Below are positions 53,601 to 64,000 of a stretch of 64,000 nucleotides of DNA, piece after piece; positions within the stretch are counted from its first letter, which is position 1; every line of letters begins with the position of its first letter. Origin of the DNA: Perca fluviatilis (lineage: Eukaryota > Chordata > Actinopteri > Perciformes > Percidae). The position numbers and the translations under genes are program-made. Location: contig NC_053112.1 of NCBI RefSeq assembly GCF_010015445.1, positions 2,348,219-2,412,218 on the forward strand, read 5' to 3'. A model generated the notes under the pieces. The model worked only from the letters and a program-made list of their open reading frames with translations, made no database searches and had not been told where the DNA came from.

Positions 53601-56600
53601 GGGAGAGTTCTAGCCCGACCAGGCTCCTCTCCTTAACCTGTCTCTCTTAATTATGCTCTTATAGTTTTATGCCGGGGGACTTACTTTGACACACTGAGCT
53701 GCTCTCTCCTCGCTCTTTCCATCTGTGTGCTTCCATGTTCCAGAAATGCTTGTTACTAACCTAGCTCTGGGGAGCTTATTCCCCGGAGTCCATATGTATT
53801 CTTTTCGCCCAGCATGTTTCGTTAGATTATTAGGGTGGCCCCTAAATCATGGTTGCAGCCTGTCGCCGTGGTCCAGCTGCACGCCCTGCTGTGCCCTGCT
53901 ACGTCCTGCTATGTCCTGCTACGCCCTGCTACGTCCTGCTGCATCCTACTACGCCCTGCTACGTCCTGCTATGCCCTGCAGTGCTATGCTACGTCCTGTG
54001 ACACCCTGCAGTTCCCTGCTATGCCATAAACTACTACAACTATTTCTAGTCACTGATCTATTACCTTTATTGTGACTATTATTGCCACTGTTCATCACAC
54101 CCCCCAACCGTCACCGTCAGACACCTCCTACCAAGAGCCTGGGTCTGTCCAATAGGGAGTTTTTCCTCACCACTGTCGCACTGAATGCTTGCTGTTGGGG
54201 AATTATTGGAATTGTTGGGTCTTTGTAAATTATATTGTGGTCTAGACCTACTCTATATGTAAAGTGTCTTGAGATAACTTGTTATGAATTGATACTATAA
54301 AAAAAGTTTAATAATGATGCATGTAGTCAGTAATGTTCTAATAAAAACTATCAGCTGTGTATTTAAAGATAAACTAACACACTTACATTTCATCAGATCA
54401 CGCCTCTGCACCCTGGAGGAAGAAACACAGTCAATGATTTTCTATCCAACATGAGTCGTAACTGCTGTTAGACATGATGCAGAGTTCCTCAGTTTGTCAG
54501 AGAGACAGAGAAACTCATCTCAGTTAACTGGTCTCTGGTATCTAAGAGGAACGGGAAGATAATGTAGAAATAATAAGAGACACAGACATCACTGATCTGC
54601 TCTGGTTTCATTAGTGCCCTCCCACATGATAAAACACAATGTGAAATATGCACGGAGACGTTTCTGCCAATCCATCCAATAAATGATAAGATGTTTTCAC
54701 TTAAAGCTAAAAGTGTAAACCTGCTGGTGACTCCAGAGGAACACTCAGAGGATCACTATGGATGACTCCTCTGGGGAATAAATGTCAGAACAAGATATTA
54801 TCTCAACACATTTAGTAGTTGTTGAGATATTTCAGACTGGAACAAAGTGATGGACCAACATAACTATCACTAGAGCAATGCTGCTAACAGGACTAAAATG
54901 AGAATGATTCCATTCGAAACTTCTGTATGTGTTTCCTAACTCAGGCCTACTCTGTCCGCTAAAACAGAAATAATAAGTTCTTCAGCTGAAGGACAAGAAA
55001 TTAGAGGCACCTGCAGAGTTTGAGCTCTTGTTGTATGTTCATACCTGAGAGGGTCCACTCTCTGTTGTGGAACAGCAAGCAGATTCAATTCTCTCAGGAG
55101 CTGTTGGGTCCCCTCCACTAGAAGATGAAGAAGTCATATTTGATCAATCCAAGGATAGAATAAATTCCATTTTTCACTCTGTTATTTTAAACATTACACA
55201 CACACACTGGCCGAGTCCACACACATGCAAACAGGACCTAATTAGTGGACTGCCTTAAGTGTGACAATTTGGCCATTGCTGTCTTGGTTTTTTGCAACCA
55301 GATGTGATGATTTTGGACGAGAGGGTGGAGGATGACGGGCCAAGACAGGGTTTTTCATGGTGTTGTTACAGTGGTGTGTGGACATCCAATGAGAATTTTA
55401 TAATAATGATAGAGAGATGTTAGTCAGACAGGCAGAGATACGAGCTGGTACCTCGGGCCGGCTGGGGCCCAGGTGGTAGAGCGGTCGCCTACTAATCAGA
55501 AGGTTGGTTTTTCTAATCTCTGTTTCTGCAGTTCCATGTCGAAGTGTCCTTGGGTCGCCGACTAATCGGAAGGTTGGTGGTTTGAATCCCTGGTCCTGCA
55601 ATTCCAAGTCAAAGTGTCCTTGGGCAAGACTCTGAACCCCCAATTGTTCCCGATGCTGTGCCATCGGAGCGTCAATGTGTGTATGAATGTTTATTTGATG
55701 AGAAGGTGGCACCTTGTTCAGTAGCCTGTGTGAATGGTACTGTACTAGAAAAGACTAAGACTAGGGAAGGGCTATATCAATACAGTCCATTTACATTTAC
55801 CTTTGTGTCAGACTTGGAAAAGAGAGAATTAGTTGGGTGCTTAGCTGAGGTAGGAAAAGCCATGTGCGTAAATAACAAAACCAAGAGAATTGGAAAACTT
55901 CCGGCACCCTCGAGAGTAGCTTGAGGCTTGAGTGGCCTCCTCTGTAGCTTGTCTGTTTTTGTCTTTTTAAACTTTTTTCCTCTTCTAACTTTTTTTTATC
56001 ATTTACATGCCTTATATATCTTCTATCTTATGATATGGCTATGATTTAACTGGATCACGGCACTAAAAACCTTGTTTATCCAAGGGAATACCTGTTCGGA
56101 CTAAGGACGATGGGACACGCCGGCATTGTTCACCCCATCCGAGAGGAATTGAGGCATAACTACCGCGGATGCAGAGCCGGAGCTAGCGTGAAGGCTAGGC
56201 TACTGAGGAAGTAGTGGAGGTTTAAGCCGTCTATTCCTTTGTGTGTGATGGGGAATGTAAACTCACTGGCCAACAAGATGGATGAGCTAGGTGCCCTAGT
56301 GAAGAACGTTAGGTTGTACAGGAGTGCAGCCTCATGTGTTTCACTGAGACCTGGCTCAATCTGAATATCACAGATGCCAATGTGGAGCTACCCGGCTTCA
56401 CTACTGTCAGAGCGGACCAGGACCCCACGCTAAGTGGCAAGAGGAAAGGTGGGGGCCTCGCGTTAGTTCATCAACAATAAGAAAGAGGTAATTTGCTGCC
56501 CAGACATTGAGCTGCTTGCTGTTAGCCTTAGGCCTTACTACATTCCTAGAGAATTCTCTCATGCCATAATCGCCTGTGTTTCCCACTGAGTGGATGGGCT

Positions 56601-59600
56601 GAAATTGCATGTAACGTCATCAACTCTGCGATCGCAATACTTCAAACTCAACATCCCGAAGCATTCATCGTGATCTCAGGCAACTTCAACCATATCACAC
56701 TGGACTCAACCCTGCCTGCCTTTTTATCAGTTTGTTAACTGCCCCTTAAAGGGGTGATAGAATGATTATATAGGGTATTTCACACTGTTCCTTATGGTCT
56801 CCTAATGGGGTATGTAACATTAGTTGGGCTGAAAATGGCCTGGTTGATATTTTATTGGCCCTTATGCATCCCTGTGTTTTGGCCCTAATTGGACTTTTCT
56901 TCCAAATATGGTATGGTCATGAATATTTAGATGAGCTGCGCGCTGCTTGGTTGAGCCTTAGCCCCGTACACACACGTAGAGACGCGCGATTGGTTGAGCG
57001 ACGCCGCATACACGCATTAGAGGTCGTGGTGCTGATTGGTTGAGCCGAATCACTCACACAACACATTAGAAACGCGACAGAATCTCATATTCCAGACACT
57101 GCAACGTTTCCTTACCAAATTCACTTCTGAGACTTATTTATGCGAGAAATCAACTATATAAAGCTGAAATATGGGCCGTTTTACGAAAATGGATGGCTAA
57201 TTGCAAATTTGGTAAAACTGTGTGTCGGAGTTCAGCTCTAAATTACAACACTGTAGCTTAAGTTATGGGAAAATAATACAATTTGAGAGATGTTTACATG
57301 CAATTTATGCAGTTATATTAAGAATAGTGTTAATGCTACTAAGGTAGGTTCCATAAAACTTGAATTAGAAATGTATTTTTTGTATAAAGGTTACCTATTA
57401 ATATAAATGTACTTTTGATACCTGAAAGGGATTTATATACTTTTGATACTTAAGAGAAGACATTTGAGAACGGTTGTACAACTGAAGAGATTAAGATATT
57501 TCAATATGGGTTAACTGAAATATCACTTTATTTTATTTTCACTGTAGCCTAAGCAATTGATTTTATTTCTGAATAGTAATTGAGAGAACTGATTTGGCCT
57601 TATCTACAGGTGGAGGAGGTGGAGATTTGAGAAGCGCTACGCACGGGAGGTCCGGTCCAGAGACGGATATTGGATCACATTGATTCTTCAGATCCCAGAG
57701 TCTTCCAAGGGTTAGAGATTCCCAGTTCAGTGGGCTGGGTGGCAGCTACAGGATCAAGACTCAGAACTTATACGGATTGCCCTGGATTCCTTCTTCATGG
57801 TGGTAGGACAAACAGAAACCAAACTCATATGGGCCCCAACGTTGAACATCTCTGAACTTGTCATCAAAGAACAATTGAGCTCATAGAACTGAAAAGGGTT
57901 TCTTTTATGAGCGCACTTTATTATTTTAGTTGTTATTTTTCATACCTATGTTTTATCTGTATATGTGTATGCCATGTTTCTGTGTATATTAATACACTTC
58001 TCAAACTTTATCTTGGTTTCCTAGTCTCTTTATTGATGTTCAATTCTCTGGCTCTTAACAATCTAGTTTTCTTCTGGTTCTGGTCCAAATTCACACTGAT
58101 ATCAACTACATAACACTACTACGAGCTATTTTATAAATGTACATTCTTACTACATCGTAATAAGGGTTACAAATACTTTTTTGACTTGTGTTTCTGTTGT
58201 ATCTGCTAGCAATTTGCAACTCATTTATAAATGCTTTGTAAAGCATAGCAAGTCCTCACTTTAGATGGGCTCACATCATGTAGTCAACAAATCAGTAGTA
58301 ACTCATGAGTTAATCATGGATTGATGTGTTGGTAAGTGCTTGTTAAAGATGCATTAACACACTAACTATCCGTAGGCATATTTCTGAAGGCATGTCCAAA
58401 TAGAGCAATACGTGAGTGTCCAGGTTCTGTTAGCCTTTGGAACTTATTTATAAATGCTTTGTAAAGCATAGAAAGTCCTCACTTTAGATGGGCTCACACA
58501 GTATACTTAACTAACCAGTAGTAACTCATGAGTTAATCATGGATTGATGTGTTGGTAAGTGCTTGTTAAAGATGTATTAACACTAACTATCCATAGGCAT
58601 ATTTCTGAAGGCATGTCCAAATAGAGCACTACATGTGAGTGTCCAGGTTCTGTTAGCCTTTGGAACTCATTTATAAATGGTTTGTAAAGCATAGAAAGTA
58701 CTCACTTTAGATGGGCTCACACAGTATACTTAACTAACCAGTAGTAACTCATGAGTTAATTAATGGATTACATTATTGGTAAGTATTTGTAACAGATGTG
58801 TTAACACCCAAGCTATTAGTTTAGGCCTTTTTCTAAATCATAACATTTTATTTAAGACATGAACAAATGTAGGTCTAGATAGTCTGTTAATCATTAACTT
58901 CCTAGTTATACACAACCGTTTACATTCCTGAGTACCTAGTTGGTAATGGTAAAATTACTTAATTTACAAATGGTTAATGCATCATGTAGGAATTATTAAA
59001 AAATATACTGATAAACCTTTTACATGGGCTTACTTACTATGGACCAACCATTTACTAACTGCATTTACAAATGCTTTACTGATTAGAATGAATGTAGGAA
59101 CTATGCTTTACAAATGATAAACAAATAAATTACTACTAGTTTGTAGATAGTTTATAAAGGGAAAATTATTTAATTTACTAATGGTTTTTGCAATACTTAG
59201 AAAGTGTCAAACTTCTATTTATGAACATAACTCCAATAGCCTTATTTACTATGAACAAACCATTTATGAGTATGTATACAAATGCTTCATTCATGAGAAT
59301 TAACATAGGAGCAGTGCTTTACAAATGATGAACAAAGCATTTAGCAATAGTTAGTAACTGGTTTATAATGGGAAAATTATTTCATTTCCAAATGGTTGTT
59401 TCATTATTTGTTAAGTATAAATCATGTACTTACAAACATATTTATTTACTATGAACAAACCATTTATAACTATGTGAATAAATGCTTTACTGATGATGAA
59501 TTATGTAAGAACAATTAATTAATAATGATGAAAAAAAACATTAACTAATAGGCTTATTTACTATGAACAAACCATTTATAATTGTGTGAACAAATACTTT

Positions 59601-62600
59601 ACTCATGATGAACTATGTATGAACAATTAATAAGTAATAATGAACAAACCATTAACTAATAGTTAACTAATGCTTAATAAATTATGAATTATGGATAGTT
59701 ATAAAGTGTTACCGGAAAGTGGAATGGAAGCTGCAGGAGAACAACGTGAAGGAGGTCTGGGATGAAATGAAGACAATCACTAGCCTGAGGAAGAGTAGCA
59801 GCTCTGTGGATGGAGATCTGGACTGGGTAAACCAGTTGAATCACTTCTACGACAGGTTCAACTGCCCAGCTCCAACGGCAAGGGTCTGTCCACCACTCAC
59901 TGCTGACCCAGACACTGCTCTTGCTTGCTTGCGTGCCCAACCCACACCTCCCCCTCACTCTCAGTACAACACCCACCCCCACCATCAAAGGCTGATGCAC
60001 CCCTCCCTCACAAGGTGACTACGGACAGTGCAGCTACATTGACTTTAGTCACCAGCCACCACCCACCAGACACCCCCACAGATGCACCCCTCAGACTGTG
60101 AGACAAGCTTCTGCAGATGGGTGTAGATGCCCACCTGATATCTTGGATTACAGACTACCTGACAGAGTTGTTCGTCAGACTGAGGAACTGCCTCTCTGAC
60201 ACTGTGATCAGTAGCACTGGAGCTCCACAGGGAACTGTGCTCTCCCTAGTCCTGTTCACCCTGTACACGTCTGACTTCTGTTACAACACAAAGTCATGCC
60301 ACATGCAGAATTTTTCGGACGATACTGCAATTGTGGGGTGTACTAGGGATGGGCAGGAGGAGTACAGGGGCCTGGTGGAGGACTTTGTGCAATGGTGCAA
60401 ACTCAACCACCTACAACTCAACACTTCTGAGACCAAGGAGATGGTGTTGGATTTCCATAGGTATAAGCCCGCTCTGCTGTCAGTCTCCATTGAGGGGGTC
60501 AATGTGGAGGTGGTAAACACAAATATCTGGCGATACACCTGGACAATAAACTGGACTGGTCAGCCAACACTGATGCACTCAGAGCCGGCTGTACTTCCTG
60601 AGGAGGCTGCTCTCCTTTAATGTCTGCTAATGTCTCCTTTTAATGTCCTTTAATCTCAAGCTCCTCTGGATGTTTTACTAGTCTGTTGTTGCCAATATCC
60701 TCTTCTGTGCTGTGGTATGCTGGGGAGGAAAGACTAAGAAGAGGGATGCTGGGCGACTGGACATGCTGGTAAGGAAAGCTGCCCATGTCGTGGGCACTGA
60801 ACTGGAGTGCATCACTTCAATATCAGATAAAAGGACCATTAACAAACTGCTCAACATTTTGGACAATGACTGTCATTCATTCCACAGCACTATCACAAAG
60901 CAGAAAAGCATAATCAGCTCAAGACTACACACACTGCCATGCACAACTGACAGACTGAGAAAGTCATTTGTCCCCAGGGCCATACAACTCTACAATGCTT
61001 CACAAAAGGGAAGAGGAGAGATAGACTTTGCTGCATAGTCTTTCTGCCTCTCCTCCCTCTCCACCACTTCCACTACTTCCTATAACAACAGTTATGTACT
61101 GACTGCCCACTTTTTACTGCTTACACTGTTTACTGGCTATATTAGCCCACATGCACAACCCCTCCCTTCCTCCTTCCCCCAGCATGGACTGATGTATAAC
61201 TTAATACTTGAACAATGGCTGTAACCCTAGTACTTTAAATCACTAACATTGACTGTTGATTTGTGTCTATCCTACTGTCTACTTTATTCCTTCATATTGT
61301 CCAAAATGCTGGTCTCTAGACTTTATCCTTGCACTGCTATAGTTTTTATATTACTATGTCTAGCACCAGTTCTCAACTAATGACTGTGTCTGTCTGGAAA
61401 GGGCTCAAGCAGATCACCAACTTCAAGCCCAAAACCCCCCACTCCTTTAACGACCAACACCTAGCCAACGACCTTAACGAGTTCTACTGTCGCTTTGAAA
61501 GACAAAAGGACAGTCCTGAAACCATCCCCCACGACACCTCCCTATAGCTCCAGCCACTTTGCATCACCTCCACCTCCCCCCACCTCAGCAGGGGTGCGCA
61601 CCTTAAAGGTGTTCTTTCCCCTCTGCTCTCCTCCCTGTACACCAACAGTTGCACCTCCAGTCACCAGTCTGTCAAGCTTCTGAAGTTCGCGGACGACACC
61701 TCCCTCATCGGATTCATCTCAGATGGTGACGAGTCCACCTACAGGTGGGAGGCTGACCACCTGGTGACCTGGTGCAATCATAACAACCTAGAGTGCAACG
61801 CTCTAAAGACAGTGGAGATGGTTGTGGACTTCGGGAAGAACTCAGCCTCACCTGCACCCATCACCCTTTGTGGCACCACAATTGACACTGTGGAGTCTTT
61901 CTGCTTCCTGGGAACTTTCATCTCCCAAGATCTCAAGTGGGAGCTGAACATCAGCTTCCACTTGTTTTGTTGCGTTGTTGAGAAGCGAAACACGGAAACT
62001 TTTCTGCTGCAACATTTATTCAGAGACAAACTGAGACCTGCCCTGTACATTTACTACCATGTAACAAGTAGACTGCTGATGTATTCTCTGCTCTGATAGC
62101 CGACAGCTGTCTGCTCTGAGCGCTGACACCGTCTCTCTCTCTCTCACATACACACTAAGCTCTGAGCTGTTCCTTAAAGGAGCTTCCCTGGTCTTATAAC
62201 ACAAATTTATCATTTATTCCAACTTACGTCAAGCTGCTGAACTCCAATAGTAAATCTTAGTCCAGCAGAGCAGGGGTGCAGTAAATACACCAGCCCTTTT
62301 TGCACTTTAATTATTACTGTTAATTCTCAGGAAGTTGTGCTGTCTGTGCTGTCATGTGTGTCCATCTTTTTTGTCCTTGTGTCTTAGGACGCTCTGCTGA
62401 TCTCACTTTTATGTTGATTTTATCTTACTGTATTTGTATTTTATTTTTTTTCTAACTTGAGAATGTTTTTATGTTACATATTGTCTGTGTTGTGAAGCAA
62501 CGGATGTGGCACTGTCTCCAAGACAAATTTCCCCTCGGGGACAATAAAGTGTATTCTATTCTATTCTATAAGATATCCTGTCAGAGCTTCCTGTATTTGG

Positions 62601-63751
62601 TCCAGAAGTCCGAACCATCCAAAAAATGCTTTCACACTAGAAATGAACCAGACCAAATTTTGATCGGACCAAATTTCGATGAGGTAAGATGTGAGCAGAG
62701 ATAATGCAGAGCCTGAGACACCCAGCTCCTGAATGGTGGAAATGAGGATCTGGTTGTTCTCTGTGTCAAAGGCAGTAGAAAAGTCCAGAAGGATCACCAC
62801 TCTTCTGGACTTTCCAAGATATTATCAGACCGAATTGTATAAATTATTTTTGTGAAACAAGTCATTCCGCTATGGCGGAGCCTATGGGGTAAACACAACT
62901 TTAACTAACCTAGTTGTGATTGGCCAGAGTAGGCACGCAAAGTAAACAGTAAAGACAGACAGACGGTAAAACTTGATCGATTTTCTGGCCAGTACACCAA
63001 TGGAGTGAAATCAAAAACAAAGTACGATGTCAAAAAATGCTTATAATCAGTGTTAGTCCCGCCCATGGTGCTGATTGAATGATCATTAGTCCTTGACTCA
63101 ATGTTTTTTTAACTGAGAAACCTCTGCTTTATGTCACAATGCCAGACGATTAATCAGTAAACTTGGTTTCAGACAGATTCCAAGGTCTGGACCCAGGAAA
63201 CAGTAGTTTATGAATACAGACCTGAAGCCTCAGCGATTTGATCCCTCTGAACTTGAGCTCCTGCTGCCATGCCGTCTTCTTTCTTTTGGTCCTGGAAAGA
63301 GAAAGAGAAAGAGCCAGTTATACAATGATAAAAACAATGATTTGCTGCATTGTATCAAAATGTTATAGTGTTTCAGCATGACTTGAGTGTTCATGAGAGA
63401 TTTGTTCCTCACCAGTTTCATCAGAACTTCATAGACAGCATTATTGATTGCATGTTTGTGCATCTTGAACAGTTTTTCTGTCTCAGTTGTACACTCTGTC
63501 GTACACAACATAAAGAATGTAACGTTATAGCCCGACATCACAAGCAATTTTTCCTTGTTAATTCAGAGTTTCAGAGGTAAATTAAGTAGTTTCCTCACCA
63601 AGGGCTCTGGGCCTTTGTTCAGGTTTATGATCCCAGCATCTCTTCATCAATCTTTTCAACTCTGTCAACCCGGCAACATTGCCCTTGATATCATCCAGCT
63701 GTGGGCGGTCTCCCTTCGGGATGCGCAACATCACTACGTCAGGCTTTGCAT
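46962..63751 (-). CDS. RIPK-like kinase with C-terminal PRY/SPRY (B30.2) domain, 3' six exons
   Basis: Minus-strand exons in order: 63599-63751, 63413-63495, 63222-63291, 55045-55117, 54387-54412, 46962-47491. Each is bounded by AG and GT, and the phases agree throughout (2/1, 1/0, 0/1, 1/2, 2/1, 1/stop by codon completion). They encode about 310 residues: kinase C-lobe end (LMKRCWDHKPEQRPRA), a helical link, a Gln-rich link, LLRELNLLAVPQQRV, VQRRDLMKY and a full PRY/SPRY domain. The 5' part, with most of the kinase domain, is outside the window. RIPK-type kinases signal in inflammation and cell death; fish B30.2 domains bind ligands in TRIM and NLR proteins. Joining kinase to B30.2 rests on phase and order; two separate genes remain possible because of the 8-kb transposon-rich intron. 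Confidence 0.6.
47492..47980 (-). other. AT-rich intron part, no gene
   Basis: Long stretch of TTAAT/AATTA-rich sequence after the domain exon acceptor. No repeat ends recognised. Confidence 0.5.
47981..49585. repeat. GC-rich unclassified interspersed repeat, copy 1
   Basis: Starts TTAAAGCTGCGAGCAGCGAT, ends CGCTCGGGCCTTAA. The left half holds about five degenerate copies of a 110-120-bp unit (GGGCGTGGCTAAAGCATAGG ... GCTGAGTTCAATGATACCTC). The right half repeats CTAGGAGGAGTTCGTTAAAG twice. No coding capacity. Both ends begin with TTAA, which may be a target site. Confidence 0.8.
50586..50662. repeat. (CA)n microsatellite
   Basis: CA repeat inside the hAT element. Confidence 0.93.
50785..50905. 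repeat. 15-bp minisatellite (GAAGAGTCTAGGTTT)
   Basis: About 8 copies with G/A variation inside the hAT element. Confidence 0.9.
51934..54305 (+). mobile_element. L2-clade LINE, 5'-truncated, in the kinase-B30.2 gene intron
   Basis: Reverse transcriptase blocks [67 protein letters not shown] and, in another frame, CYAADTQLYLSIKPDE where YADD is expected (an altered active site). C-terminal part at 52955-53422. Several frameshifts. The 3' UTR carries the CCTGCTACGTCCTGCTATG-type repeat (53870-54010) and ends in an AAAGTGTCTTGAGATAACTT tail. Same family as 13285-14515. It is antisense to the host gene. Confidence 0.93.
54387..54412 (-). CDS. 26-nt micro-exon before PRY/SPRY
   Basis: Encodes VQRRDLMK with split Arg and Tyr codons. 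TCCTCCAG acceptor, GTAAGT donor. Such a mini-exon just before the PRY/SPRY exon is usual in fish TRIM and NLR-B30.2 genes, and it completes the Y-SCELTLD start of the domain exactly. Confidence 0.75.
54413..55044 (-). other. Intron between the two short exons
   Basis: No repeat or frame recognised. Confidence 0.5.
55045..55117 (-). CDS. Short exon before PRY/SPRY (leucine-rich linker)
   Basis: 73 nt: EGTQQLLRELNLLAVPQQRV, DPL plus split codons on both sides. TTCTAG acceptor and GTATGA donor. Its phase fits the exon at 63222-63291 upstream and that at 54387-54412 downstream. Confidence 0.6.
55465..55735 (+). mobile_element. tRNA-like SINE with internal duplication
   Basis: GGTGGTAGAGCGGTCGCCTACTAATC (box A region) and GTGGTTTGAATCCC (box B), then GTCCTTGGGCAAGACTCTGA and TGTATGAATG end. 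A block of about 85 bp (GTCGCCTACTAATCAGAAGG ... GTGTCCTTGGGT) is duplicated inside. Confidence 0.75.
56080..56745 (+). mobile_element. Rex1-like LINE, endonuclease part
   Basis: Frames read NVNSLANKMDELGALVKNV, ELPGFTTVRADQD, PDIELLAVSLRPYYIPREF, the N-terminal endonuclease of the Rex1/Babar group. Multiple stops. Interrupted at about 56750. Confidence 0.8.
56750..58150. mobile_element. Probable DNA-transposon insertion
   Basis: Starts CCCCTTAAAGGGGTGATAGAATG, a TTAA-type end found in fish DNA transposons, and separates the two Rex1 parts. No transposase frame seen and the right end is not clear. Confidence 0.4.
58205..58800. repeat. About 225-bp tandem repeat, 2.6 copies
   Basis: Unit AACTCATTTATAAATGCTTTGTAAAGCATA ... 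GTGTCCAGGTTCTGTTAGCCTTTGG occurs at about 58216, 58438 and 58662. Confidence 0.88.
58800..59705. repeat. Degenerate AT-rich tandem repeats
   Basis: Diverged repeats of TTTACTATGAACAAACCATTTATAA and AATGCTTTACTGATGATGAA, ending TTATAAAGTGTTACC just before the second Rex1 part. Non-coding. Confidence 0.75.
59706..61320 (+). mobile_element. Rex1-like LINE, reverse transcriptase part
   Basis: Frame 60117-60620 reads GVDAHLISWITDYL, RNCLSDTVISSTGAPQGTVLS, FSDDTAIVGC (catalytic motif), WCKLNHLQLNTSETKEMVLDF. The preceding frame has the RT-proximal link and a deletion. C-terminal part 60712-61038 (AGRLDMLVRKAAHVVG). Probably the continuation of 56080-56745. Confidence 0.88.
61352..62572 (+). mobile_element. 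Second Rex1-like LINE copy, internally deleted, with 3' tail
   Basis: VWKGLKQITNFKPKTPHSFND, then after a deletion FADDTSLIGFISDGDESTYR and WCNHNNLECNALKTVEMVVDF. The 3' end is AAATTTCCCCTCGGGGACAATAAAG followed by TATTC repeats, the classic Rex1 tail. Confidence 0.88.
62690..62800 (-). mobile_element. LINE reverse transcriptase scrap, minus strand
   Basis: VILLDFSTAFDTENNQILIS and LGVSGSALSLLTSYL, a piece of an L2-like palm domain. Flanked by sequence resembling DNA-transposon ends (CTTTCACACTAGAAATGAAC). Confidence 0.65.
62830..63221 (-). other. Intron next to the linker exon, no gene
   Basis: No repeat family or frame recognised. Confidence 0.5.
63222..63291 (-). CDS. Linker exon
   Basis: 23 codons: DQKKEDGMAAGAQVQRDQIA, EAS, then a split Val. 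CCAG acceptor, GTCTGT donor. Another frame through the same DNA stops at once, so only the phase predicted by the upstream exon is open. Confidence 0.62.
63413..63495 (-). CDS. Helical exon after the kinase
   Basis: 27 codons plus a split Glu: CTTETEKLFKMHKHAINNAV, YEVLMKL. Predicted helical, continuing the last kinase helix into the linker. Phase fits both neighbours. ACAG acceptor and GTGAGG donor. Confidence 0.7.
63599..63751 (-). CDS. Kinase C-lobe exon
   Basis: Read on the minus strand it gives AKPDVVMLRIPKGDRPQLDD, then GLTELKRLMKRCWDHKPEQR, PRAL. CW plus the RP Arg of subdomain XI are the end of a protein kinase fold. The IPxGDRP turn is typical of receptor-interacting kinases. TAG acceptor at 63752-63754, GTGAGG donor below 63599. 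Confidence 0.78.
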
Positions 63752-63794
63752 CTACATTGGAGGAAGAATTAAAAAGGCTGTCAGAGTGGCCTTG

Positions 63795-64000
63795 AGGTTA
63801 AAGTGCCCATATTATGAAAGAATCTTGGAAAAGAAACATCCATGCTGTTTTGAGTGAGATATGGTTTCTGAATGTGTCCTGCCTTCAGTCTCCTGGTGAG
63901 CTGTTCAAAATCTGCAGGGCTTTCGACGTCAGTAGTTAAGATAAGGTGGCTGACCATAGCATGCTAGCTCGTTCTCAATGGCAAAACACTGCTACCAGAC
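63795..64000. other. Right edge, intron with possible transposon end
   Basis: GTTAAAGTGCCCATATTATG resembles a TTAA-type DNA-transposon end common in fish. The earlier kinase exons are not found before the window ends. Confidence 0.4.

Noticed and set aside
63230..63291. Frame reading PKERRRHGSRSSSSEG and a stop as the true end of the kinase gene
   Set aside because: It needs readthrough of an intron. Splicing from 63413 in phase 0 gives the other, open frame, which continues in phase to the next exons.

Overview
The window looks like genomic DNA from a ray-finned fish, most likely a percomorph teleost. The reasons are split genes with GT-AG introns, a fish-type PRY/SPRY exon, two tRNA-derived SINEs of a type common in percomorphs, and a mixed load of L2, Rex1, L1/Tx1, Tc1, hAT-like, Harbinger-like and Gmr1-type Ty3/gypsy elements. 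Dinucleotide repeats are very long. Nothing bacterial or organellar is seen.

Two host genes lie tail to tail. (1) A complete conventional calpain of 20 coding exons runs on the + strand from 16169 to 45945. It encodes 679 residues with an intact Cys/His/Asn triad and is closest in kind to CAPN2/CAPN8. Every exon junction keeps frame. The exon that normally encodes the first half of EF-hand 1 of the penta-EF-hand domain cannot be found. (2) On the - strand, six phase-compatible exons between 63751 and 46962 read as the C-lobe of a RIPK-like protein kinase, a short helical linker and a C-terminal PRY/SPRY (B30.2) domain. The 5' part lies beyond the right edge. If the join is real, this is a kinase-B30.2 protein, the most unusual host feature here.

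Layout: 1-13120 holds a broken duplicate of the 3' end of the calpain gene (copies of exons 18, 19 and 20, the first with a stop). It is split by nested insertions: a hAT-like element contains a Harbinger-like element, which contains a Gmr1-type gypsy element with integrase ahead of reverse transcriptase. 13285-14515 is an L2 fragment. 15850-46052 is the calpain gene. Its intron 2 grew from roughly 0.2 kb to 6.5 kb by insertions into a 32-bp tandem array that repeats the exon 3 splice acceptor. Intron 3 holds a full-length L1/Tx1 LINE with target-site duplication. The remaining introns hold SINEs, MITEs and long TG, CA and CTGT tracts that run right up to several splice sites. 46052-64000 is the kinase-B30.2 gene, its introns filled with tandem copies of an unclassified GC-rich repeat, a hAT element with a perfect 8-bp duplication, an L2, a SINE and Rex1 pieces.

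Apart from the two host genes, every long reading frame is transposon-derived or low-complexity repeat. No tRNA, rRNA, CRISPR array or other RNA gene was recognised.
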